Notes: generated by a model not told the origin, from the sequence alone. DNA of 54,179 nt from DAOUKH01 sp034421515 (GCA_034421515.1 DAOUKH010000040.1:1-54179), one strand, 5' to 3'. Positions 25,895-34,625 are shown, counted from the first letter of the stretch. Translations and numbers: made by a program.

Positions 25895-26350
25895 TCAGGC
25901 GACGGGCGCGGACTCTTCCCGCTCCCAGAGCACGGTGAGGGTGAGGTCGGCGATGCGCCATTCGCCGTCGCGGCGGACGAAGCGCTGGGTGTAGAGGTTG
26001 CCCTGCACCACCGCGTAGCGGTTGCCGTCGTCGTCGGTGGCGAAATGGTGGTTGTTGGAATAGGTCCGGGCGTCGGCCTCGTCGCCGTGCACCTCGATCA
26101 GGGACTGGCCGAAGAAGTGCTGGGTGACGTCGAAGTGGGCGACGCCGCTGACGAACGGGATGATCTTGTCGACGCCGCTGTCGTCGAACCAATCGCCGTA
26201 CTTGGCGTGGGCGTCGGACGTGAAGAGCTCCCGCAGGGCATCGAACTCGCGGCCGTCGACGGCGAGGGCGTAGCGCGCGATCACGTTGGTGATGGCGGCG
26301 CGGTCGGCCAGGGCTTGGACGGCGGGGTCGGATGATTCGGGAAGGGCCAT
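25895..26350 (-). CDS. SnoaL-like / NTF2-fold protein
   Basis: A 151-residue protein of the SnoaL-like polyketide-cyclase or nuclear transport factor 2 fold. The N-terminal helices AITNVIARYALAVDGREFDAL and the following LFTSDAHAKYGDW match the family, and the last strands contain QRFVRRDGEWRIADLTL. Members are small ligand-binding proteins or enzymes, often isomerases, dehydratases or hydrolases. Here it lies between an SDR and an acyl-CoA dehydrogenase with 16- and 23-base gaps, pointing to a catabolic step. The ATG at 26350 has AGGAGG upstream. Confidence 0.85.
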   Translation of the reverse strand: MALPESSDPAVQALADRAAITNVIARYALAVDGREFDALRELFTSDAHAKYGDWFDDSGVDKIIPFVSGVAHFDVTQHFFGQSLIEVHGDEADARTYSNNHHFATDDDGNRYAVVQGNLYTQRFVRRDGEWRIADLTLTVLWEREESAPVA

Positions 26351-26366
26351 GGCTCCTCCTGGCGGC

Positions 26367-27146
26367 CTAGTGGTAGGAGAGACCTGCGTTCACGTCGAGC
26401 GATTGGCCGGTGATGGCGCTCGCCATGTCGGAGGCGAGGAAGATGATCGCCGCGGCGACCTCCGTGTCGAGCGCGATGCGCCGCAGCGCCATCTGCTCGG
26501 CGAAGCCCTGGTAGACCTCGTCGTAGGTGACGCCGAGCTCCCCGGCCCGCCGGTGGTAGTAGCTCTCCAGCAGCTCGCCCCAAATATGGCCGGGAACGAC
26601 GCAGTTGACCCGCACTTGGTGGGGGCCGAGCTCGTCGGCGAGGCTCTGGGTCATGACCGCGATGGCGGCCTTGGCGGCGCTGTAGGCGCTCCGCGTCTGC
26701 ACGCCCTTGCGCATCGAGATCGACGAGACGTTGACGATCGACCCCGACCGCTGCTCGATCATGTAGGGCGCGGCGTACTTGCATGCCTGCATGTGGGCCA
26801 TCACGTTGTCGTCGATGCAGGCGCGCCACTCCTCGGTGGACGAATCGACGACGGTGGTGAAGGGCTCGTTCTTCGCGGCGTTGTTCACCAGGACGTCGAT
26901 CCTGCCGAACTCGGCGGCGGCCCTATCGGCGAGCCGTTTCGCCTGCGCTTCGTCGGTGGCGTCGGTGGGAACGACGAGCGCTCGCCGCCCGGTCGCACGG
27001 ACTTCGGCGGCGACCTCTTCGAGCCGCGACTCGGTGCGCGCACCCAGGACGACGTCGGCCCCGTGCTTCGCCAGCTCGACGCAGAGCGCCCGGCCCAGTC
27101 CGGGCCCGACACCGTTCACGATCGCGACCTTGTCCTGCAGGAGCAT
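26367..27146 (-). CDS. Short-chain dehydrogenase/reductase (SDR family)
   Basis: A 259-residue NAD(P)-dependent oxidoreductase. The cofactor motif reads NGVGPGLG (11-18), a variant of TGxxxGxG with Asn at the first position. NNAAK is at 88-92, the catalytic Ser is near 142 and Tyr155-x3-Lys159 is in YSAAK. The C-terminus ITGQSLDVNAG is standard. It is the first gene of the minus-strand operon with the SnoaL-like protein and acyl-CoA dehydrogenase, suggesting oxidation of a hydroxyacyl intermediate. It is divergent from the LLM gene at 27232. Confidence 0.93.
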   Translation of the reverse strand: MLLQDKVAIVNGVGPGLGRALCVELAKHGADVVLGARTESRLEEVAAEVRATGRRALVVPTDATDEAQAKRLADRAAAEFGRIDVLVNNAAKNEPFTTVVDSSTEEWRACIDDNVMAHMQACKYAAPYMIEQRSGSIVNVSSISMRKGVQTRSAYSAAKAAIAVMTQSLADELGPHQVRVNCVVPGHIWGELLESYYHRRAGELGVTYDEVYQGFAEQMALRRIALDTEVAAAIIFLASDMASAITGQSLDVNAGLSYH

Positions 27147-27178
27147 GGCTATGGGGCGCCTCCCTCGGCTCGCGGTGG

Positions 27179-27187
27179 TGCTACTAT
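27179..27187 (+). promoter_or_regulatory. Extended -10 promoter of the second LLM gene
   Basis: TGCTACTAT, a TGn-extended -10 element, 45 bases before the ATG at 27232 in the short gap between divergent genes. Confidence 0.45.
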
Positions 27188-27231
27188 ACCCCGCCCCGCA
27201 TGTCTACGGACCGGAGACGAAGGAAGAAGCC

Positions 27232-28173
27232 ATGGCAGATGAAGGACGCTTGATCATTGGGGACCGAACCAAGGTCGGCATCGCGATCCCCCAGACCTTC
27301 CTCGACGGCCCCGCCGACGCCGCCCTGATCGGCCGCCACGCCGCCAGGGCTGAGGCCCTGGGCTACGACAGCCTCTGGGTGCAGCACGGCGTCTTCACCA
27401 AGCCGGTCGACCCCTTCGTCCTGATGACCGCGGCGGCGATGGCGACGTCGCGGGTGAAGGTCGGCTCCTCCGTCCTCGTCCTGCCCTTCTTCCACCCGCT
27501 GCACGTGGCCAAGGCCTCCGCCAGCATCGACCAACTCTCTGGGGGCCGGCTGATTCTGGGCGTCGGTCTCGGCGGGCACGAGGCGCGCTACCCCATCTTC
27601 GGCATCGACCCGGCCCGCCGCGTCCGCCGCTTCCTCGACATGCTGGAGCTCATCAAGCGGCTCTGGACGGAGGAGAACATCACCTTCGACAACGGGGAGT
27701 GGCGCCTCGACGGGTTCACACTGGAGCCAAAGCCGGTGCAGCAGCCGCATCCGCCGGTCTGGTTCGGCGGGCGCGCCGAAGGCGCCCTCAAGCGGGCCGT
27801 CCGGCTCGGCGACGGCTTCATGGGAGCGGGCGCGTCGCGGATGGACTCCTTCCTTGAGGTGCTGGCCTCATTGAGGAAGCACTTTGCAGCCTCCGGGCGG
27901 GACCCCGCGTCGTTCGCCATCACGAAGCGGCTCTACGTCGCCATCGACGATGACAAGGAGCGCGCCGAGCGGGAGCTTCGGCGTTTCTTCCTCCACCAGT
28001 ACCGGAGCGAGGAGCTAGGGCTCCAGGTCTCGGCGTGGGGCACGGAAGACGAGGTGACGGAACAGGTCGCCCGCCTCGCCCGCGAAGACCTCGACATGAT
28101 CATGTTCAACCCCGTCTACAACCATGTCGAGCACGCCGAACGCATCGCGGAACGGATCGTGCCGCAGTTGTAA
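27232..28173 (+). CDS. LLM class flavin-dependent oxidoreductase
   Basis: A 313-residue luciferase-like fold enzyme, likely F420- or FMN-dependent. Visible motifs are GIAIPQTFLDGPAD, AEALGYDSLWVQHG, VLVLPFFHPLHVAKASASID, SGGRLILGVGLGGHE and QQPHPPVWFGG. It differs considerably from the LLM protein at 12168, so they are not recent duplicates. AGGA precedes the ATG by about eight bases. The open frame running back to 26779 overlaps the divergent SDR gene and is not used. It stands alone on the plus strand; the divergent promoter region suggests shared control with the SDR operon. Confidence 0.9.
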   Translation: MADEGRLIIGDRTKVGIAIPQTFLDGPADAALIGRHAARAEALGYDSLWVQHGVFTKPVDPFVLMTAAAMATSRVKVGSSVLVLPFFHPLHVAKASASIDQLSGGRLILGVGLGGHEARYPIFGIDPARRVRRFLDMLELIKRLWTEENITFDNGEWRLDGFTLEPKPVQQPHPPVWFGGRAEGALKRAVRLGDGFMGAGASRMDSFLEVLASLRKHFAASGRDPASFAITKRLYVAIDDDKERAERELRRFFLHQYRSEELGLQVSAWGTEDEVTEQVARLAREDLDMIMFNPVYNHVEHAERIAERIVPQL

Positions 28174-28243
28174 TCGAGGCGGCGCGCGCTACGTTCAAGA
28201 GTGGAACCGAGTGAATCGCGCGTAGCCGAGCGCGACGTCGCGC

Positions 28244-28549
28244 TCAGGCGGAGTGGTAGCGTTGGACCCTGATGTCCGCCGTACGCGCGCGCATCTGTGC
28301 GGCGTCCCACCAAGCCTGCATTCGCAGCAGCATGTCCATGCTGATGCCGAAGGCCTTCTCTATGCGCAGCGCCATCTCCGCCGACAACGAGCTGCGACCG
28401 TTTAGCAGGTCCGAAACCGTCGCCCGGCGGACGCCCAGAATCTCGGCCGTCTTCGTCACGGTCAGGCCCAATTCCTCGACGACCTCAGTGCGGATGAAGT
28501 CCCCCGGATGCGAAGGGGTCATCTTCACCTTGACGCCGTTGGCGACCAT
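28244..28549 (-). CDS. higA: HigA-family addiction module antitoxin (orphan)
   Basis: A 101-residue helix-turn-helix antitoxin. MTPSHPGDFIRTEVVEELGL and the HTH VTKTAEILGVRRATVSDLLN are typical of HigA, followed by GRSSLSAEMALRIEKAFGIS. HigA normally lies just downstream of higB and represses the pair. Here the ATG at 28549 overlaps the stop of a short frame encoding only the last residues of a HigB-like toxin, and tRNA-Asp begins within 90 bases. The antitoxin therefore seems to have lost its toxin. An inner ATG (MTPSHPG) is an alternative start. Confidence 0.88.
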   Translation of the reverse strand: MVANGVKVKMTPSHPGDFIRTEVVEELGLTVTKTAEILGVRRATVSDLLNGRSSLSAEMALRIEKAFGISMDMLLRMQAWWDAAQMRARTADIRVQRYHSA

Positions 28550-28593
28550 CAGTGGTAGTCCTCCAGGTTCAGGCGGTCGCTAACGCTGTACGT
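28549..28593 (-). pseudogene. Relic of the HigB toxin 3' end
   Basis: The minus-strand frame reads YSVSDRLNLEDYH then TGA, which shares one base with the HigA ATG. HigB toxins characteristically end in a short acidic segment and DYH at this position. Nothing HigB-like is visible further upstream before the tRNA gene. Confidence 0.6.
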
Positions 28594-28635
28594 CGCGCAA
28601 GGCGGACGCCGCCAGGCGGGAAGAGGAAAGAAGAG

Positions 28636-28714
28636 TGGCGCCCCGGAGGGGATTCGAACCCCCGATCTCCACATTGACAGTGTGGTATGTTAGGCCAGGC
28701 TACACCACCGGGAC
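28636..28714 (-). tRNA. tRNA-Asp (anticodon GTC)
   Basis: Folds as a standard cloverleaf on the minus strand. Acceptor GTCCCGG pairs with CCGGGGC (one G-T pair), D stem GTGT/ACAT, anticodon stem CCACA/TGTGG with loop CTGTCAA (anticodon GTC), and T arm GGGGG-TTCGAAT-CCCCT. Discriminator G73, as expected for tRNA-Asp, with an encoded CCA; 79 bases in total. Confidence 0.95.
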
Positions 28715-28814
28715 CAGGGCGCCCTTCGATTCTAGCGGCGGCCTTCTGGGGTAGTCAAGAAATCGCCCGCCGGCGCGGCCCGCGTCCGGCGGCCGCGGAG
28801 GCGGCGCGCCGCAC

Positions 28815-29966
28815 ATGGGTACGGGAGCCGCGAAGCCCTTCTCGATCCACGTCGACGACGCCGTCCTCGACGACCTGCGCGCCCGCCTAGGCCGCACTCG
28901 CTGGCCCGACGAGGTCGAGGGCTCGGGCTGGCAATACGGCTCGAACCTCGCCTACATGCGGGAGCTCGCGGCCTACTGGCGCGACGGCTACGACTGGCGC
29001 GCCCAGGAGCGGTTCCTCAACTCCCTGCCCCAGTTCAAGGCCACGGTCGACGCCTTCGAGCTGCACTTCGTCCACGTCGAGGGGAAGGGGCCCGACCCGC
29101 TGCCCATCATCATTCCCCACGGCTGGCCGGGGTCGTTCTTCGAGATGTACAAGATCGCGGGGCCGTTGACCGACCCCGCGGCCCACGGCGGCGACCCCGC
29201 CGACGCCTTCCACCTCGTCGCGCCATCACTCCCCGGCTACGGCTTCTCGCAGCGGCCGCGCGAGCCTGGGGTGAACGTCCCGCGCACCGCCGCCCTCTTC
29301 CGGGATCTGATGACCGGCGTCCTCGGCTACGACCGGTTCGTCGCCCAAGGCGGCGACTGGGGCGGTCTCGTCTGCGCGGCGCTGGGGCGCGGCCACGCCG
29401 ACCGCGTGCCCGCTATCCACGTCAACATGCTCTCCGGCACGCCCAACCCCGACCCCGGGCAGATCACCGAGGCCGAGAAGGCCTACGTCGAAGAGGTCAC
29501 GTCGTGGCGGCGCGAGAAGCGGGGCTACGCCGAAGTCCAGGAGACCCGGCCCCAGTCGCTGGCCTACGGCCTGAACGACTCGCCCGCCGGCCTCATGGCG
29601 TGGATCGTCGAGAAGTGGTGGGGGTGGTCGGACTGCGGCGACGACGTCGAGCGCTCGTACACCAAGGACGAGCTCCTGACCAACGTGATGATCTACTGGG
29701 TAACCGGCACGATCAACTCCTCGATGCGCTACTACTTCGAGAATCGAAAGCTGATGGCGGCGGGGCCGCTCGACCGCGTGCCGGTCCCGACGGGCGTGGC
29801 GATCTTCCCGGCCAACGATATGAACCCGCCGCGTGAGGCCGCCGAGCGCAACTACAACGTCGCCCGCTGGACCGAGATGCCCAGCGGGGGGCACTTCCCC
29901 GCCATGGAGGAGCCGGAGCTGCTCGTCGACGACATCCGCGCCTTCTTCCGCGACTACCGTACCTAG
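28815..29966 (+). CDS. Epoxide hydrolase, EHN-type alpha/beta hydrolase (copy 1)
   Basis: A 383-residue microsomal-type epoxide hydrolase. The N-terminal EHN domain (about 8-95) includes FSIHVDDAVLDDLRARL and WRAQERFLNSLPQF. The oxyanion motif HGWPGS is at 102-107, the nucleophile Asp181 in QGGDWGG, and the charge-relay His near the end in GGHFPAMEEPELL. Members open epoxides to diols through an aspartyl ester. The next gene, 19 bases on, is a close paralog. It starts 100 bases after the divergent tRNA-Asp. Confidence 0.93.
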   Translation: MGTGAAKPFSIHVDDAVLDDLRARLGRTRWPDEVEGSGWQYGSNLAYMRELAAYWRDGYDWRAQERFLNSLPQFKATVDAFELHFVHVEGKGPDPLPIIIPHGWPGSFFEMYKIAGPLTDPAAHGGDPADAFHLVAPSLPGYGFSQRPREPGVNVPRTAALFRDLMTGVLGYDRFVAQGGDWGGLVCAALGRGHADRVPAIHVNMLSGTPNPDPGQITEAEKAYVEEVTSWRREKRGYAEVQETRPQSLAYGLNDSPAGLMAWIVEKWWGWSDCGDDVERSYTKDELLTNVMIYWVTGTINSSMRYYFENRKLMAAGPLDRVPVPTGVAIFPANDMNPPREAAERNYNVARWTEMPSGGHFPAMEEPELLVDDIRAFFRDYRT

Positions 29967-29985
29967 ACCGCCAGGGAGCACGAAC

Positions 29986-31128
29986 ATGGCCGCCGCGCCC
30001 GAGCCGTTCGAGATTCACGTCGACGACGCCGTCCTCGACGACCTGCGGGCGCGCCTCGACGCGACGCGGTGGCCCGACGAGGTCGGCGGCGCGGGCTGGG
30101 AGATGGGGTCGAACCTCGCCTACATGAAGGAGCTCGCCGCTTACTGGCGCGATGAGTTCGACTGGCGGGAGCAGGAGCGCCGCCTCAACGCGCTGCCGCA
30201 GTTCCGCGCCGAAGTCGACGGGCTCGGCATCCACTTCGTCCACGTCGAAGGCAAGGGCCCCGACCCGTTCCCGCTCATCGTCAGCCACGGCTGGCCGGGG
30301 TCGTTCTTCGAGATGTACAAGATCGTGGGGCCGCTCACCGACCCCGCGGCGCACGGCGGCGACCCCGCCGACGCCTTCCACCTCGTCGTGCCGTCGCTGA
30401 TCGGCTACGGCTTCTCCGACGCCTCCCGCGAGCCGGGGATGACCACCCACCGCATGGCCGAGCTCTTCGGCAGCCTCATGATCGACACGCTGGGCTACGG
30501 CCGGTTCGGCGCGCAGGGCGGCGACTGGGGAGCGGCGGTGACGGCGAGCCTGGCGGAGCAGTACCCCGCGAACGTGGCGAGGATCCATCTGAACCTGGTA
30601 ATCGGCCGAATGGCCCGGCTCGCCGGCGAATCGACGTCGCCCGAGGTCGAGGCCTACCGCGCCGAGATGGCGCGCTGGGTGCGCGACGAGTCGGCCTACT
30701 CGATCATGCAGGGGACGCGGCCGCAGACGCTGGCCTACGGGCTCAACGACAGCCCGGTGGGGCTGGCGGGGTGGATCGTCGAGAAGTGGCGCGCCTGGAG
30801 CGACTGCGGCGGCGACGTCGAGCGCTCGTACACCAAGGATGAGCTGCTCACGAACGTGATGATCTACTGGGTGACGCAGACCATCAACTCGTCGGTGCGC
30901 CTCTACCGCGAGAACCGCGGCGAGTTCGGCCGGGCGGGGCGCATAGAAACGCCCACCGCCGTCGCCATGTTCCCCAAGGAAATCTCGCACCCGCCGCGCA
31001 GCCTCGTCGAGCAGGGCTACAACGTCCAGCGCTGGACGGAGATGCCCCGCGGCGGCCACTTCGCCGCCATGGAGCAGCCGGCCCTCCTCGCCGACGACGT
31101 CCGCGCCTTCTTCCGTGCGCTGCGCTAG
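29986..31128 (+). CDS. Epoxide hydrolase, EHN-type alpha/beta hydrolase (copy 2)
   Basis: A 380-residue paralog of the preceding gene with the same layout: EHN domain, HGWPGS (101-106), nucleophile Asp180 in QGGDWGA and GGHFAAMEQPALL near the end. The two are nearly identical over the EHN domain and the segment GLNDSPxGL to TKDELLTNVMIYWVT, but differ in the cap region after the nucleophile (about residues 185-230), where substrate specificity is set. The ATG at 29986 follows GGGAG. The stop overlaps the convergent nuclease-like gene by 4 bases. Confidence 0.93.
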   Translation: MAAAPEPFEIHVDDAVLDDLRARLDATRWPDEVGGAGWEMGSNLAYMKELAAYWRDEFDWREQERRLNALPQFRAEVDGLGIHFVHVEGKGPDPFPLIVSHGWPGSFFEMYKIVGPLTDPAAHGGDPADAFHLVVPSLIGYGFSDASREPGMTTHRMAELFGSLMIDTLGYGRFGAQGGDWGAAVTASLAEQYPANVARIHLNLVIGRMARLAGESTSPEVEAYRAEMARWVRDESAYSIMQGTRPQTLAYGLNDSPVGLAGWIVEKWRAWSDCGGDVERSYTKDELLTNVMIYWVTQTINSSVRLYRENRGEFGRAGRIETPTAVAMFPKEISHPPRSLVEQGYNVQRWTEMPRGGHFAAMEQPALLADDVRAFFRALR

Positions 31129-32279
31129 GGGCCGTCGCCAGTCTTCAGCGACTTCAGGTCGGAGAGCACGCTACTCAGCCGCCTATCGAGTTCGCTGATG
31201 TTCCGCGCCGCAGCCTCATGCGGCACAGCCCATCCGATGAGAATCTGGCTTGAGGTGTCTTCGGCGAACTCGTCCGCGGCGAACTGATCTGTCCACGTTT
31301 GAAGAAGCGAAGCTAGCTCTGGGGGATACCCGTAGCTGGGGCCTCCCCAGCCGAACGTAAAGCTCTTCGCCCACCCAATCTTGTGTGGAGGGTAGAGCCA
31401 TGCAACAGTGACGGGTTGATCCCACAGCGGGCAGCGCATTCGGATGCTCACGGCGGCCGAACCCCAGGAGAGGGAAGCGCCAGCCTTCGCGGCCGTGTCG
31501 AGCAGCCTTGCCGCGCCGTCCCGTGCTTCCTCGCCGGTGAACTCGGCCAAGAACGACTCGCGCGTGAGCTTGGTGCGCGGCCCGCTCTTCGCTGGGGCGG
31601 CCGCGGTCAGCCCAATGACGCGTGGGACGAGAGTCTGTGTGGTCTTCCCGGAGAACTGCTTGATCTCGACGGCGAGCACTTCGATATTGTCGCGGGTCTG
31701 CTCGTTGAGGAACGACACGATTCGGGTCAAGGAGTCCGGTATGTCGTCGGCTACGAACAGGAGGCGGATCCGCCTCGCGGCGAGGTTCGCACCCACGTCT
31801 GCCCAGAAGGCGTCGATGTCCGCCTCCTCGCCCGCTTGTAGCAGGTCGGCGATTACCTTGTCGGGATTCCTGTCCTGGGCCTTAGCGCCGTCTTCAAAGT
31901 CCTGACGGATATCGTCCACCGCCCAGCTTCCCGCGCCGCCCGTGGCGTGAGCGGCGTATTCCAACATCTGTCCGACCACCTTGCGCCGGACCTCGCTATT
32001 CGAGCCCCGCTTCACTTCGACGAGTGTGGGTGTGGCGTCTTGATCGATGAGCAGGTGATCGAGCGCCCAGCGGTCCCCTGCGTCTGCAGCCTCGGCTATG
32101 CCCTTTTCCCGCTTGATTAGAATCCAGCGCCGAGGGTCGCCCGGCCGCATCTGCTCCCCATCGAGAAGCTCGGGGTGCTCTGCGAGCAGCGCTTGCAGGT
32201 CGTCCTCTGAAGAGAACGAAGCTTCTTCAAGCGGCTCGATCCTTCCCTGCTTGTCCCTGGTGTAGATTCGCTCGCCCAT
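31125..32279 (-). CDS. PD-(D/E)XK nuclease-superfamily protein, NucS/DUF91-like N-terminal region
   Basis: A 384-residue protein of uncertain role. Residues 25-110 look like the NucS/DUF91 nuclease core: helix LQALLAEHPELL, then LDHLLIDQDATPTLVEVKRG with Asp79 and Glu88-x-Lys90, then a helix with a Gln-x3-Tyr pair (Gln104, Tyr108). The remaining two thirds are unassigned. It lies four bases after an acyl-CoA dehydrogenase gene, so it may be read through from that operon, though its function seems unrelated. A standalone genome-maintenance or defence nuclease is possible. Confidence 0.72.
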   Translation of the reverse strand: MGERIYTRDKQGRIEPLEEASFSSEDDLQALLAEHPELLDGEQMRPGDPRRWILIKREKGIAEAADAGDRWALDHLLIDQDATPTLVEVKRGSNSEVRRKVVGQMLEYAAHATGGAGSWAVDDIRQDFEDGAKAQDRNPDKVIADLLQAGEEADIDAFWADVGANLAARRIRLLFVADDIPDSLTRIVSFLNEQTRDNIEVLAVEIKQFSGKTTQTLVPRVIGLTAAAPAKSGPRTKLTRESFLAEFTGEEARDGAARLLDTAAKAGASLSWGSAAVSIRMRCPLWDQPVTVAWLYPPHKIGWAKSFTFGWGGPSYGYPPELASLLQTWTDQFAADEFAEDTSSQILIGWAVPHEAAARNISELDRRLSSVLSDLKSLKTGDGP

Positions 32280-32283
32280 GTCG

Positions 32284-33429
32284 CTACCCGCCGCCGCTAC
32301 CGAGGTTCATGAGGCGGGCGGCGCGCTTCTTGTGGTAGGTGGCGTCGCCGAGGTAGCTCTGGAAGGTGCGGGCGCGCTTGGTGTAGTGGACGAGGCCGAA
32401 GTCGAGGTCGGTGCCGATGCCGGCGTGGACGTGGTGGGAAGCCTCGCAGGCGGCGGGGAAGCCGGCGCTGGCCACGGCCTTGGCCATGCTGACGGAGAGC
32501 GGGGCATCGTCGCGGCCTTCATCGATCTTCCACAACGCCTCGTAGGCCGTCCATTGGATTGAGTCGACGTGCGTCGTGCCCTCGATCACGTGGTCCTGGA
32601 CGCGCTGGAAGGTGCCGATGGGGACGCCGAAGGCGATGCGCGTGTTGCTGTAATCGAGCGCCATTTGGGTCGCGGCGCGCGCCCCGCCCGCCATGTAGGC
32701 GCAGAGGACGGCGGCGCCGCGGTCGCGGGCGTGCTCGATGGCGGCCCAGCCGCCGTCGACGTCGCCAATGACGGCGGAGGCGTCGACGTTGTCCAGCACG
32801 ACCTCGCAGACCTTGTCGCCGATCCAGCCGGTGAGGAGCCGCACCGAGACGCCGGGAGCGTCCTTCTCGACAAGGAACAGCGTGATGCCCTGCTCCGGCG
32901 CGCCCTTGTCCGACGTCCGGGCCGCGATGAGCAGGCGGTCGGCGACGTGCGCGTCGGGGACGAAGAGCTTGGTGCCGTTGAGTGTCCACGTGCCGTCGCG
33001 CTTGGCGGCGTTCAGCTTGACGCCGTCGGCCTCCCACGAGTACTCCGGCTCGGTGTAGGCGAAGGAGAAGATCTGCTCGCCGGAGGCGATGGCGGGGAGA
33101 AGCTCGTTCTTCTGCGCGGCGTCGCCGGCGTGGAGGATGGCCTGCGCGCTGAGCACCGCCGAGGAGAGGTTCGGGCTGCTGCACGCCGCCTCGCCCATGA
33201 CTTCGTACAGCACGCCGAGGTCGGCGAAGGTCATGCCCAAGCCGCCGTACTCCTCGGGGATGACGATGGCGGCCCAGCCGAGCTCGGCCATCTCGCGCCA
33301 GAGGTCGGGGTCGAAGCCCGTGGGGCTTTCGTCGATCTGCCGCACCCGTTCCTTGGGCAGCTGCTGCTTGAGGAAGTCGGCGCCCATGGTCTTGAGCATC
33401 AGCTGTTGTTCGTTAAGCGATAGGTCCAT
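32284..33429 (-). CDS. Acyl-CoA dehydrogenase (operon gene 3)
   Basis: A 381-residue FAD-dependent dehydrogenase. EEYGGLGMTFADLGVLYEVM is typical of the N-terminal domain, and FSFAYTEPEYSW replaces the usual GxTEPxxGSD, so the substrate region is altered. The C-terminal HVHAGIGTDLDFGLVHYTKR is like the second subunits of heteromeric dehydrogenases that act on bulky CoA substrates. Its start overlaps the previous dehydrogenase by 17 bases. No YEGT-type Glu is seen at the C-terminus. Confidence 0.92.
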   Translation of the reverse strand: MDLSLNEQQLMLKTMGADFLKQQLPKERVRQIDESPTGFDPDLWREMAELGWAAIVIPEEYGGLGMTFADLGVLYEVMGEAACSSPNLSSAVLSAQAILHAGDAAQKNELLPAIASGEQIFSFAYTEPEYSWEADGVKLNAAKRDGTWTLNGTKLFVPDAHVADRLLIAARTSDKGAPEQGITLFLVEKDAPGVSVRLLTGWIGDKVCEVVLDNVDASAVIGDVDGGWAAIEHARDRGAAVLCAYMAGGARAATQMALDYSNTRIAFGVPIGTFQRVQDHVIEGTTHVDSIQWTAYEALWKIDEGRDDAPLSVSMAKAVASAGFPAACEASHHVHAGIGTDLDFGLVHYTKRARTFQSYLGDATYHKKRAARLMNLGSGGG

Positions 33430-34600
33430 CGTTCCCTCCTGGGAATGCGGCCGCGGTTACCGGCTCTTCGGTGTGCCCCGCCGCCTGCTCTTGGGCAGGT
33501 TCCTCAGTGGCGGCCTCCGGCAGACCCAAGGCCGAGGCCACCGCGGTGCGCTCGCGGAAGATGTGGCCGGTGAGCGTCCGGCGTTGGAGCGCCGCGAGCT
33601 TGGGCTCGGTGAGCGCGCGTGGCCCGAAGACCTCGCGGGCCGCCGCGGCCAGCTTCGCCGCCGCCCGCTTGGCCTGCATCGAGTGCTGCGCCGCGAGGTA
33701 GCGGGTATCCTCTCCGGCCTGCTCGGCCCACCAGAGGCGGGCCCGGAACAGACGCTCGATCTCGGCGGCGGCGTGCGCGTCGATCAGATGCTCCTGCAAG
33801 AGTTCGTCGTCGATTGGGCCGGGCCCCGACTCCGCGCCCCGCGCCCAGTCGAGCAGCTCCGCGAGCAGCGCATCCGACCCTTGCGGCGACCTCGCCCGCT
33901 CGAAGGCGAACATGGCGCCGAGCGCTATCTCCCAGCCCTCGCCGGGTTCGCCGATGGCGTAGGAGGCTGGGAGCCGCGCATCGTCGAAGTCGATGTCGAT
34001 CATGTAGTCGGCGGCGTCGGTATCGACCGCCCGCACCGTCACGCCGGGCCACGGGAGCGGCGTGAGTAGCATCACGATGCCCTGCCCGGTCCGGGCGAGG
34101 AGCCAGGCGTAGCCGGAGTCCGGCTCGGCGCTCTCGAAGCGCTGGACGCCATCGACGACCCACTCGCCGCCGCGGAGCGCCGCCTCGACCGTGATTTCGC
34201 CGGGATCGAGGTCGGGGGCCGCCGCCAGCGCGGGGACGGCGATGCTGGCGCCTGCCGCCACCTCGGGCAGCCAGCGCCGCCTCTGATCCTCCGTCCCCCA
34301 CCTGCGGAGGGTCTCGCCGAGCGCGCTCGACCGCCGGTCGAGGACGTGGTCGAGGCCGCGCGCGTAGATCTCGTCGAACAGAGCGATCTCGAGGTCGGGG
34401 GAGAGACCGGCGCCGCCGTATTCCTCAGGGAGCGCGGGGACGAGCCACCCGGCCTCGCCGAGCCTGCGCCGGAGGGCAAGCGCCGCGCCGGAGCCGGGGA
34501 CCGGCTCAGCGCCAAGCTCGGCAAGGGCGGCGTCGAGCCAGGCGGCGGCCTCATCTCGGAAGCGCCGCTGCTCGTCGGTGTAGCGGTATTCGAAGTCCAC
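33413..34600 (-). CDS. Acyl-CoA dehydrogenase-like protein (operon gene 2)
   Basis: A 395-residue member of the family, the most divergent of the three. It has PALPEEYGGAGLSPDLEIAL in the N-terminal domain, but the middle FAD-binding domain is poorly conserved: the TEPxxGSD motif is not recognisable. The C-terminal part contains HSMQAKRAAAKLAAAAREVFG. It may be a non-catalytic or small-subunit partner of its neighbours. The start is GTG at 34600, 25 bases after the first dehydrogenase, and it overlaps the third gene by 17 bases. Confidence 0.88.
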   Translation of the reverse strand: MDFEYRYTDEQRRFRDEAAAWLDAALAELGAEPVPGSGAALALRRRLGEAGWLVPALPEEYGGAGLSPDLEIALFDEIYARGLDHVLDRRSSALGETLRRWGTEDQRRRWLPEVAAGASIAVPALAAAPDLDPGEITVEAALRGGEWVVDGVQRFESAEPDSGYAWLLARTGQGIVMLLTPLPWPGVTVRAVDTDAADYMIDIDFDDARLPASYAIGEPGEGWEIALGAMFAFERARSPQGSDALLAELLDWARGAESGPGPIDDELLQEHLIDAHAAAEIERLFRARLWWAEQAGEDTRYLAAQHSMQAKRAAAKLAAAAREVFGPRALTEPKLAALQRRTLTGHIFRERTAVASALGLPEAATEEPAQEQAAGHTEEPVTAAAFPGGNDGPIA

Positions 34601-34625
34601 GGGTCCGGCTCTCGCGGCCGCGAGC

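Noticed and set aside
28636..28714. First read as tRNA-Val because of the GAC on one strand.
   Set aside because: On the correct strand the anticodon loop is CTGTCAA, anticodon GTC, with G73: tRNA-Asp.
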